This document shows positions 1 through 5,715 of a stretch of DNA of 6,796 bases, in pieces. Origin of the DNA: Gammaproteobacteria bacterium (GTDB taxonomy: Bacteria; Pseudomonadota; Gammaproteobacteria; Steroidobacterales; Steroidobacteraceae); NCBI GenBank assembly GCA_030040235.1, contig JASHUC010000214.1:1-6796 (forward strand), in the 5' to 3' direction. Position numbers and translations under genes: made by a program. The notes beneath the pieces were generated by a model, which saw only the letters and a list, made by a program, of their open reading frames with translations, had not been told where the DNA came from and did no database searches. Positions within the stretch are counted from its first letter, which is position 1; every line of letters begins with the position of its first letter.

Positions 1-629
1 CGCACGGTGTTCCCAAGGATCAGATTGTCGTGCGTGGCTCCGGTGTCGTCGCTCAGGAGGATCCCGCCGGAATTATTCTCGACCACATTATTCGAAACGA
101 TCGAATGGTCAACGCCACTGAGATGGATGCCCTCGCCGCAATCGTCCCCCTCGAGAGTTTCAAAGCTCGGCTGGTTGGGGCACTCGGATGCACTAACGTC
201 CAAGCCGAGGTCGTTTCGTTGTACCTGGTTGTTGGTGACCGTGGCGTGAGAGACGTCGGTGAGCAGAATGCCTTCGAAGTTGGCGTTCTGAACCGTGAAG
301 CCGGACACGACGACCCCGCTGAGGCCCGGGTGGTCCAAACCATCAACGTAAATGCCATTGCTCTTGCCGGTCGCATCGATCACCGTGTACGGACCCACCG
401 CGATGAGCGATAAAGGCACCCCGATAACGACGTCCTCGTCGTAGATGCCCTGGGTCACGTCGATTACATCGTTCGCTTGGGCGGCCGCGACGGCGGCGCC
501 GATGGTGGAGTAGGGACAGGTCTTGGTTGGGCGCTGGCTCACGCAGAGAGTGGCGCCCGCCGCGATTGGGCATACGGTTAGAAGCGCTACCGACGAAAGG
601 ACGATGAAACTGGCATTTCGGCTAAACAT
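1..629 (-). CDS. Secreted right-handed parallel beta-helix protein, C-terminus cut by window edge
   Basis: The reading frame is open from an ATG at 629 to the left edge, giving 209 codons and no stop. Upstream of the ATG is GGGAGG, a good ribosome binding site about 5 nt away. Residues 1-26 look like a Sec signal peptide: a basic start, a hydrophobic core FIVLSSVALLTV, and likely cleavage after AGA. Cys20 sits near a lipobox but the preceding residue is Val, so a lipoprotein is less likely. Residues 40-70 (YSTIGAAVAAAQANDVIDV, then GIYDEDVVI) are the usual opening of NosD/DUF1565-type beta-helices. Later residues repeat short Val/Ile-Asn rungs such as VTNNQVQRND (131-140) and VSNNVVENN (178-186), typical of PbH1 repeats. 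Members bind or cleave polysaccharides or are structural; no catalytic residues can be assigned here. The fold call is firm and the function is unknown. Confidence 0.85.
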   Translation of the reverse strand, partial: MFSRNASFIVLSSVALLTVCPIAAGATLCVSQRPTKTCPYSTIGAAVAAAQANDVIDVTQGIYDEDVVIGVPLSLIAVGPYTVIDATGKSNGIYVDGLDHPGLSGVVVSGFTVQNANFEGILLTDVSHATVTNNQVQRNDLGLDVSASECPNQPSFETLEGDDCGEGIHLSGVDHSIVSNNVVENNSGGILLSDDTGATHDNLILGNTV

Positions 630-799
630 GCCTGCCTCCCAATCTGCGCTTGTCTTTGGGAATCCAATCCGGACCCGCGCGTCGCAGCGACGTTCCCGAT
701 GCCGGCGCCCTGATCGTGGCGGGGATCGCATCTTACTGCCGAGAGAACGCATTGGCGCGAATCGCCGGTCACGGTGGACGTGCCCGATCCGCATATCCA

Positions 800-819
800 T
801 TGAGACGTTCGGCAAAGCG
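800..819 (+). promoter_or_regulatory. Conserved 20-bp intergenic motif, copy 1
   Basis: The plus strand reads TTGAGACGTTCGGCAAAGCG. The same 20 bases occur on the minus strand at 6604-6623, and 17 of 20 at 3711-3730. This copy lies in the 234-nt gap between the flavoprotein stop and the beta-helix start, about 170 nt upstream of the latter. Its orientation is opposite to that of the other two copies. The rest of the gap (630-799) holds no gene I can support. Operator or dispersed repeat are both possible. Confidence 0.6.
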
Positions 820-837
820 CAGGCGGTGAGCCTGTGC
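817..837 (-). terminator. Possible intrinsic terminator of the propeller-flavoprotein operon
   Basis: An inverted repeat of 8 bp (817-824 with 830-837, loop 825-829) follows the flavoprotein stop by about 27 nt on the minus strand. One of the eight pairs is imperfect (A opposite C in the minus-strand RNA). The minus-strand 3' arm ends GCGC and is followed by TTTG, a short U run. Its 3' arm overlaps conserved motif copy 1. The U tract is short, so termination strength is uncertain. Confidence 0.45.
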
Positions 838-863
838 GCGGCCGGAATCGACGGAACCTCTGC

Positions 864-2396
864 TCAGCCGGCAGACGGCGGGATGTTCGCGTTCAGGCTG
901 AAGAGGTTCGTGGGGTCGTACTTGCCCTTCAGCTGTACCAAGCGCGGATAGTTCCCACCGTAGGTTGCGCGCACGCGTGCGTGATCCTCCCCGGGCGCCG
1001 TGTTGACGTAGTACCCATGAGTGAACGGCTCTACCGCCTTCCACACCTCATCGAGCGCCTGGGTATTGCGCGCACCCGCGTTCCGGTCGGTCCAGTCACC
1101 CGAGAGCATCACATCGTACGCCGCACGGCGATTCCAGTAGGCCGTGGCGCTTGGATGAATCCGGGCGACCGCACCGCCCAGCTGTGCCAACTCCAGACCG
1201 CAGTCGAGGGTCGCTGGGATCGCCTCGAAACGCCGAGTGAACTCATCGAACAGACCGGCGGGTGTGCCGAGCAGGAAGCCGGTCTTCATGTACTCGGAGA
1301 TCCCGCTGGGGACTGCGACGGGGGCATTGCCAATGGCACGTTGCGCAGCCAGATAGCTCTTTGCAGCAACACTATTGTGCACGGGCGTACCGAGCCGCTT
1401 CAGCGGCTCGAGCAAGCGCTCCCCGTCGCGGGGGTCTCCGGAATGAGACACCGCGAGCACGGCGAAGCGCCCGCGTGCCTCGGTGCTGGGAGGCGCGTTA
1501 TTGACGAGGACGACACTCAGCGTCAGCTCATCGGGAGCGAGCTCGGCGAGCTCCGTTGCAGCAACGAGGAGGCTGCGCGCTTTGCTCCAGGGATAGATCC
1601 GCGCCCCGCTCAGCACCGGATGCGCGAGAGGGTGCAGGCGATACTCGAAGCTCGTGACGACGCCGAAATTGCCGCCGCCGCCGCGCACGCCCCAGAAGAG
1701 GTCGGAATTTTCGGTCTCGCTCGCGTGCCTGAGCCTGCCGTCCGCGGTGACCATCTCGACCGACGCCAGATTGTCGCACGCGAGCCCGAATGGGCGCATC
1801 AGCCGTCCCATCCCGCCTCCGAGCGTCAAGCCGGCGATGCCCGTGTCCGTGGCGGTCCCCATGGTCGTCACGAGGCCCACGGCCTGAGTCTTGCGGTCGA
1901 CTTCTCCGAGGAGCACGCCGCCCTGCACGCTCGCCAACCGTCGCTGCGTATCGATTTGCACCGCCCTCATCAGCGACAGATCGATCGTCAGCCCACCGTC
2001 GCAGACCGATTGTCCGGCAAGGCTATGAGCACCGCCGCGCACCGCGGTCAGCAGCCGGTGCGTGTGGGCAAAGTCGACGGCGCGGGAGACATCGGCGGCA
2101 TCGACCGCGCGCACGATGAGCGCCGGGTGACGATCGAAGCTTCGATACCAGAGCGCGCGGGCATCGTCGTACCCCGGATCATGCGCGAGGAGCAGCGGGC
2201 CTCGAAGGCTCGCGCGAAGGTCCTTCACCTCCGAGGCGGAAAGGAAGATCGGCTCGCCGGAGCCGCCGCGCGCGGCGAGTTCACTGGGAATGCCACCGCT
2301 CGTCTTTGCAAACGCCCAGAGCGGATGCGCCGGGATCAATGAGCCGGTCGCGGCCGCAAGCGTGGTGCCGATGAAGCCTCGTCGCCCAATCTTCAT
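864..2396 (-). CDS. Tat-exported FAD-linked oxidoreductase, berberine-bridge-enzyme type (VAO/PCMH family)
   Basis: The product has 510 residues. The chosen ATG at 2396 begins a twin-arginine signal (MKIGRRGFIG, hydrophobic run, AFA cleavage site near residue 30) and has GAGG about 10 nt upstream; the frame is open further 5' but that part overlaps the upstream gene. The FAD-binding PCMH domain spans roughly residues 88-260. It includes VRGGAHSLAG with His124, the expected 8-alpha-histidyl FAD attachment site, then GIAGLTLGGGMG (186-197) and DLFWGVRGGGGNFGVVTSFEY in two parts (232-252). The C-terminal BBE segment is NYPRLVQLKGKYDP followed by TNLFSLNANIPP. The second, cysteinyl FAD link of bicovalent members seems absent: the matching region is TMGTATDTG with no Cys. 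Such enzymes use O2 to oxidise alcohols, sugars or amines; the substrate is unknown. Tat export fits a cofactor loaded before secretion. It is the second gene of an operon, 20 nt after the propeller gene. Confidence 0.92.
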   Translation of the reverse strand: MKIGRRGFIGTTLAAATGSLIPAHPLWAFAKTSGGIPSELAARGGSGEPIFLSASEVKDLRASLRGPLLLAHDPGYDDARALWYRSFDRHPALIVRAVDAADVSRAVDFAHTHRLLTAVRGGAHSLAGQSVCDGGLTIDLSLMRAVQIDTQRRLASVQGGVLLGEVDRKTQAVGLVTTMGTATDTGIAGLTLGGGMGRLMRPFGLACDNLASVEMVTADGRLRHASETENSDLFWGVRGGGGNFGVVTSFEYRLHPLAHPVLSGARIYPWSKARSLLVAATELAELAPDELTLSVVLVNNAPPSTEARGRFAVLAVSHSGDPRDGERLLEPLKRLGTPVHNSVAAKSYLAAQRAIGNAPVAVPSGISEYMKTGFLLGTPAGLFDEFTRRFEAIPATLDCGLELAQLGGAVARIHPSATAYWNRRAAYDVMLSGDWTDRNAGARNTQALDEVWKAVEPFTHGYYVNTAPGEDHARVRATYGGNYPRLVQLKGKYDPTNLFSLNANIPPSAG

Positions 2397-2416
2397 GTCT
2401 CGACCTCGCGGTGATC

Positions 2417-3658
2417 TCAAGGGTTGCTGAACACGGCGCCATGCGGCACGGCGCTGCCCTGCCAGCCATCCGGCCAGGCGCGCGTGAAATCGATGGACGC
2501 GCGCTCGAGTGTCAGTTTTCCGCTGCGGCGATCGATGCTCGCAAACCGCAGGTGAGTCGAGAGCGCACCGTAACCGGTGATTGCGAGCCGATCGCCGCCC
2601 GGCTCGAGCGCGAGCCAATGCGGATACTCATCCGGCGGCAGAAGAATGCGGCTCGCCTCGTGCGGATGCTGCGGATCGTGCAGATCGAGACTCACGATCG
2701 CATGGCCGCTCTGCATCGTCTCGACCATGAAATCGCCGGCCACCAGCGGCACCTCGCAGATGCGGTAGCCGAAGTCATAGACGTGCTCGAGCGTCGGGTT
2801 GTCGCTCGCCAGGTGCTCGACCCGGAAGAGGCCGCAGTTGAAGGTCGGAACGACGACGGTCCTGCCGTCCGCGAGTGTGCGTGGCTCGGAGGAATCGGCC
2901 GCCGCGTCTTCGATCCATTCCTTGGGCTCGGGAAGCCGCATGGTCTTCAGCAGCTTCAAATCGGAGAGGCGCCAGACCTGGGCAACGTGGCTCACCTGAG
3001 CGCCCTCCATGTCGGCGCTCCCGGTGACGACGCGATCGAGACGCTCGACGACGGTCAAACTGTACGGGCGCACATTTGGATAACCGGTCGCCGCCGCGGA
3101 GCCGGTTCTCACGACCCGCCCCTGTGGATCGAACTCCACCAATCCGCCGGGAGCGTGGTTGAAGCCGCCCGAATACTGAAAGGTCGCGAGCGTGTTCCCG
3201 TTGGAGAGATAAACAAAGGAGTGGGGATAGCCGTATGGACCGACGCTGCCGAACTGCCGCGCGAGCCGCGGGTGACGAGGATCGCGCAAATTGAACACGT
3301 AGGTGCGGTTCGCGAGCCAGTCGTTCGCGTAGAGCACATCGTTCGGAGGCTCCGCGTAATTCGTGTGATGTGCCATCAGCGCCTGTCCCACGGGGAGCAT
3401 GGCGACGAGCTTGCCGAATGAGACGCCGGGACCCACATCGAAGACGGCGAGGAAGTCCTTCCCCATGCCCTGGCTCTGATGAAGGTGCCGCCAAACGGCG
3501 AGGCTCGCCGGCATCGAGACCGGCATGGAGGCCACGGGATGCTTCACCTCCATGGCCCACACGAACAGATAGTGGCTCGGAGCCTGCGCGAAGGCGGCGA
3601 GCGGCGCGAACGCCACGATGAGAATCTGAACCAGGTAGGAAGAGAACGCTCTTTTCAT
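2417..3658 (-). CDS. Secreted beta-propeller protein, possibly related to SBP56/methanethiol oxidase
   Basis: The product has 413 residues. The ATG at 3658 starts a clear Sec signal peptide (MKRAFSSYLV, hydrophobic core, cleavage likely after AFAQA near residue 26); upstream codons in frame look non-coding. The ribosome binding site is weak (GGTAAG). The mature protein has repeated beta-strand units such as NDVLYANDWLANRTYVFNL (106-124), GNTLATFQ (154-161), TVVVPTFNCGLFRV (267-280) and DRLAITGYG (356-364), consistent with a seven-bladed propeller. Several conserved-looking His residues are spaced along it: HH (97-98), PHS (145-147), YPHW (345-348) and PHG (405-407). Paired His near blade tips and a C-terminal PHG recall the SBP56 family, whose characterised member oxidises methanethiol using copper. 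I cannot confirm that membership; a YncE-like propeller is the alternative. It leads an operon with the Tat flavoprotein 20 nt downstream, so the two are probably co-expressed outside the cytoplasm. Confidence 0.88.
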   Translation of the reverse strand: MKRAFSSYLVQILIVAFAPLAAFAQAPSHYLFVWAMEVKHPVASMPVSMPASLAVWRHLHQSQGMGKDFLAVFDVGPGVSFGKLVAMLPVGQALMAHHTNYAEPPNDVLYANDWLANRTYVFNLRDPRHPRLARQFGSVGPYGYPHSFVYLSNGNTLATFQYSGGFNHAPGGLVEFDPQGRVVRTGSAAATGYPNVRPYSLTVVERLDRVVTGSADMEGAQVSHVAQVWRLSDLKLLKTMRLPEPKEWIEDAAADSSEPRTLADGRTVVVPTFNCGLFRVEHLASDNPTLEHVYDFGYRICEVPLVAGDFMVETMQSGHAIVSLDLHDPQHPHEASRILLPPDEYPHWLALEPGGDRLAITGYGALSTHLRFASIDRRSGKLTLERASIDFTRAWPDGWQGSAVPHGAVFSNP

Positions 3659-3669
3659 GGTCTTACCGC

Positions 3670-3677
3670 TTCGCAAC
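3670..3677 (-). promoter_or_regulatory. GTTGCGAA box upstream of the propeller operon
   Basis: The minus strand reads GTTGCGAA, 33 nt downstream of motif copy 2 and 12 nt before the propeller start. The same octamer lies 30 nt downstream of motif copy 3, upstream of the first barrel paralogue. The shared order and spacing suggest a second promoter element. An octamer alone could recur by chance. Confidence 0.3.
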
Positions 3678-3710
3678 AAAATCGCCAATTGTCTGCAACT
3701 GTAAGCGCAG

Positions 3711-3730
3711 CGCTTTGCCGTTCGTCTCAG
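3711..3730 (-). promoter_or_regulatory. Conserved 20-bp intergenic motif, copy 2, in the divergent promoter region
   Basis: The minus strand reads CTGAGACGAACGGCAAAGCG, 17 of 20 identical to copies 1 and 3; the differences are the central AA/TT pair and the first base. It lies 52 nt upstream of the propeller start and 73 nt upstream of the AraC-type regulator start, so it could serve either or both genes. A 5-bp hairpin (3703-3707 with 3711-3715) overlaps its end. On the plus strand TTGCCG at 3716-3721 followed 16 nt later by TAGAGT could be weak -35/-10 boxes for the regulator gene. Confidence 0.6.
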
Positions 3731-3755
3731 GAGGCGTAGAGTTGCTGCGATGCGA

Positions 3756-3770
3756 CGACGGGTGCCGTCG
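3756..3770 (+). other. Short inverted repeat in the regulator leader
   Basis: CGACGG and CCGTCG are perfect 6-bp arms around a GTG loop, 33 nt before the regulator start codon. It could be an operator half-site pair or a leader hairpin; GC-rich DNA makes such repeats common by chance. Confidence 0.3.
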
Positions 3771-3789
3771 CACGCCACCGATCAACAAT

Positions 3790-3796
3790 GAGAAGG
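3790..3796 (+). promoter_or_regulatory. Ribosome binding site supporting a GTG start
   Basis: GAGAAGG lies 7 nt upstream of GTG at 3804. The only nearby ATG (3788) is in another frame that stops within 30 codons, so this site decides the GTG start of the regulator. Confidence 0.6.
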
Positions 3797-3803
3797 CGTC
3801 ACG

Positions 3804-4865
3804 GTGGATACGAATCGCGGGGTGGTGACCTCGGACGTCTACCTCGAGGGGCAGGCGGGCTTACAGGTATTCCGTGAGGCGATCGCGGAGACCTCGGACA
3901 TCGTCCCGCTGGGGGATGCGGCGAGCTTCCGCGTACGAAGCCGGGTGCACCATCTGGGGATCGCCGTGCTGACGGACGTGCGCAGCAGCTCCGTGCAATA
4001 CATCCGCTCGGCACGGCATGTGGCCCGCGCGGCGTACGATCACTACGAGGTCGCCGTGAATCTCAATGCCGAGATCCGCTACCACTCCGGGCGGCGGTCG
4101 GCGAGCGTGCATCCGGGTGAGGTGATCGTCGTGGACAGCACGCGCCCCACGCAGGCCTACATCCACGCACCGGAGGACGCTCTGGCATGCATTCCGGCCC
4201 TCTTCGTACCGCGCGCGCTGGTGGCATCGCATATCAGCGCCTCAGTGGACATTCACTTCAGAGTGCTGAGAAGGGGTGACCCCCGGGCGAGGTTGCTGAG
4301 CGAGCACGTGGTTCACATGCTCGAAAGAATCGATACTGACCCGCAAGCGCAGTTCGCTCCGACGTTGCCGGTCCTCACGGGATTGCTTGCCGGTCTGTTC
4401 GGCAGCAGGGCGCGCTCGCTCAAGGCAGGGGAGGCCGTGAGTCAAGCGGCGCTCGATTCGCTGAAGCGCCTCATCGAGCAGCACATCGACACCCCCGCGC
4501 TCTCCGCCGAGCTCATCTGCGCCCGCTCCGGGTGGTCGCGTGCCACGGTCTATCGGCTCTTCCAGGCCGAAGGCGGCCTCGCGCGCTACATCCGGCAGCG
4601 GCGCCTGCACTGGGCGTTCCGCGAGCTCATGCGCGGCGGTTCGCCTCGCCGCCGCATCGTCGACCTCGCCATCGATTGTCAGTTTGCGAGCGAGGCGACC
4701 TTCAGCCGCGCCTTCCATCGCCTGTTTGGGATGCCACCCGGCGAGGTGCGGGCGCTCGCGGAGCGCGCGCGCAGCGACGCGCCTTCCGGCGCGCCGCCGC
4801 CCGCGATCGAAGGCATCGACGATGCCGATGCCATCCGCTGGATCAAGCGCCTGAGCGCCGGTTGA
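3804..4865 (+). CDS. AraC-family transcriptional regulator (AraC_binding_2 + HTH_18)
   Basis: The product has 353 residues, a normal length for this family. Residues about 20-195 resemble the AraC_binding_2 sensor domain found in NphR/FeaR-type regulators, including VAVNLNAEIRYHSG (83-96) and the turn VHPGEVIVVDSTRP (102-115). Residues about 216-320 form the DNA-binding domain with two helix-turn-helix motifs: the first at 233-254 (SAELICARSGWSRATVYRLF) and the second at about 285-312 (VDLAIDCQFASEATFSRAF, then GMPPGEVR). It is cytoplasmic and divergent from the propeller-flavoprotein operon across a 145-nt region holding conserved motif copy 2, which suggests control of that operon and perhaps of itself. 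It converges with the barrel paralogues: its stop is 15 nt from theirs and lies in a hairpin loop. Family assignment is firm; effector and targets are inferred. Confidence 0.95.
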   Translation: MDTNRGVVTSDVYLEGQAGLQVFREAIAETSDIVPLGDAASFRVRSRVHHLGIAVLTDVRSSSVQYIRSARHVARAAYDHYEVAVNLNAEIRYHSGRRSASVHPGEVIVVDSTRPTQAYIHAPEDALACIPALFVPRALVASHISASVDIHFRVLRRGDPRARLLSEHVVHMLERIDTDPQAQFAPTLPVLTGLLAGLFGSRARSLKAGEAVSQAALDSLKRLIEQHIDTPALSAELICARSGWSRATVYRLFQAEGGLARYIRQRRLHWAFRELMRGGSPRRRIVDLAIDCQFASEATFSRAFHRLFGMPPGEVRALAERARSDAPSGAPPPAIEGIDDADAIRWIKRLSAG

Positions 4866-4871
4866 CGGCGC
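4855..4871. terminator. Hairpin between convergent genes, overlapping the regulator stop codon
   Basis: GCGCCG (4855-4860) and CGGCGC (4866-4871) form a perfect 6-bp stem whose 5-nt loop holds the regulator TGA. It lies 9 nt past the stop of the convergent barrel gene. It could terminate both transcripts, but neither side has a clear T tract. Related hairpins sit at 5691-5715 and 6542-6564. Confidence 0.4.
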
Positions 4872-5707
4872 CCCGTTCGGCTACTGCCCGCTCGCCGTGA
4901 GGCTCAGATCGGGCCGGTAGCGGACGATCGTCACCTGCTCGCTCGCGATGGTGTTGGAGAGTGCGTTCTCGATGGAGAGCGCTGCGGGCGCACCGTAAGC
5001 CTGAGTCAGCACCTCGATGTTGGATTTCCCCTCGTGCCCAAAATCGGCGAAGCTGGGATGACCGATGGCGACGGTCACGTCATCGGCATCGCCTCCCGCG
5101 ACGGTCTCGAAGATCTCGACGGGGTTCGGGCTTGGATTGAACTTCTTTTCCGCCTCGGAGAGTTGCCCGACGGTGGCGAGAAAATCGTCCGCCTTGCCGG
5201 GCTTGATTCTCACGTCGATCACTTCCCAGAATTTCGATGGTGTGGAATTGGCCGCAGCGGGACTTCCGAGGTTCGGCATCAGCCGAACGAGCTGGGAGTG
5301 GGAGGAGGAGAGATAGGGCTCGACGTCCTTCGCGATGACCGGGCCGAAGCCGGCTTCATAGCTCGGTGGGTTGTCCACGTCCTCCCACTTGAACGGGACG
5401 AGGACGTCGATGTTGCCCTCGTCGGGGCCGTACATGGTCTCGTAGGCCGACCAGCCGGTCGTATCCCCGTGACTTTGGGCGTAGGCCGCGAGCTGCTTCA
5501 TGCCCTGCTCGAACTTCGCCGTCATGCCGGGCTTGACGACCAGAGTCACGACCTCAACGAGGCTGCCCTGATTGTTCTGCGCGAGGGCCGAGAGCGGTGC
5601 GAGGCACAAGGCGGCGAGTGGAATTGCTGCAAATTTGAGCGGTCTGATGGCATTCATCGATGGGATCCCCAGAGTTGTTGTTGAAGGATTCGGGCGCCGA
5701 CAGAGCC
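4867..5707 (-). repeat. Tandem duplication, unit A
   Basis: This unit matches 5708-6558 through the whole gene, its start region (CGATGGGATCCCC, TTGTTGTTGA) and the boundary hairpin. Both units begin with GGCGCC followed by a CGTTCG sequence. Start codons and stop codons are each offset by 847 nt. Confidence 0.85.
4881..5657 (-). CDS. Secreted two-domain alpha/beta-barrel protein (ABM/NIPSNAP-like), paralogue A
   Basis: The product has 258 residues. A Sec signal peptide covers about residues 1-26 (MNAIRPLKFA, then a hydrophobic run ending SALAQ). Two related halves follow. The first (33-130) has VEVVTLVVKPGMTAKFEQG; the second (143-258) has FWEVIDVRIKPGKADDFLA. The shared pattern, alternating hydrophobic strand then KPG then an amphipathic helix with Phe, is that of dimeric ferredoxin-like barrels such as ABM monooxygenases and NIPSNAP proteins. 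Those are usually single-domain and cytoplasmic, so an exported tandem-domain form is atypical. No catalytic residues can be named. It is 83% identical to paralogue B (215 of 258, no gaps), 70 nt upstream, with which it is probably co-transcribed. GGGG about 9 nt before the ATG is a modest ribosome binding site inside the palindrome GGGATCCC. Stop is TAG. Confidence 0.9.
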   Translation of the reverse strand: MNAIRPLKFAAIPLAALCLAPLSALAQNNQGSLVEVVTLVVKPGMTAKFEQGMKQLAAYAQSHGDTTGWSAYETMYGPDEGNIDVLVPFKWEDVDNPPSYEAGFGPVIAKDVEPYLSSSHSQLVRLMPNLGSPAAANSTPSKFWEVIDVRIKPGKADDFLATVGQLSEAEKKFNPSPNPVEIFETVAGGDADDVTVAIGHPSFADFGHEGKSNIEVLTQAYGAPAALSIENALSNTIASEQVTIVRYRPDLSLTASGQ

Positions 5708-5715
5708 GGCGCCCG
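5691..5715. other. GC-rich hairpin between the two paralogues
   Basis: CGGGCGCCG (5691-5699) and CGGCGCCCG (5707-5715) form a perfect 9-bp stem with a 7-nt loop, 12 nt past the stop of paralogue B. No T tract follows on the minus strand, so it may act as a partial terminator or mRNA-protecting stem instead of a full stop. It is the middle of three related hairpins bounding the duplicated units. Confidence 0.5.

Noticed and set aside
673..687. Short inverted repeat CGTCGC-A-GCGACG
   Set aside because: A one-base loop and GC-rich context make it a likely chance repeat; no second copy was seen.
587..772. Minus-strand 61-codon frame upstream of the beta-helix gene
   Set aside because: It overlaps the beta-helix start, has no good ribosome binding site or motif, and looks like random GC-rich reading.
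834..2342. Long plus-strand open frame (502 codons) opposite the flavoprotein gene
   Set aside because: It is antisense to a clear FAD-binding domain, is Arg/Ala/His-rich with no recognisable motif, and arises from GC-biased third positions.
2397..2618. N-terminal extension of the flavoprotein to 2618
   Set aside because: It would overlap the upstream gene by about 200 nt, and a proper Tat signal with a ribosome binding site begins at 2396.
2411..3421. Plus-strand open frame (336 codons) opposite the propeller gene
   Set aside because: It is antisense to a gene with a signal peptide and propeller repeats, and has no domain signature or convincing start.
3420..3434. Partial match to the 20-bp motif (TGAGACG) inside the propeller gene
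   Set aside because: Only the first 7 bases match and it lies in coding sequence.
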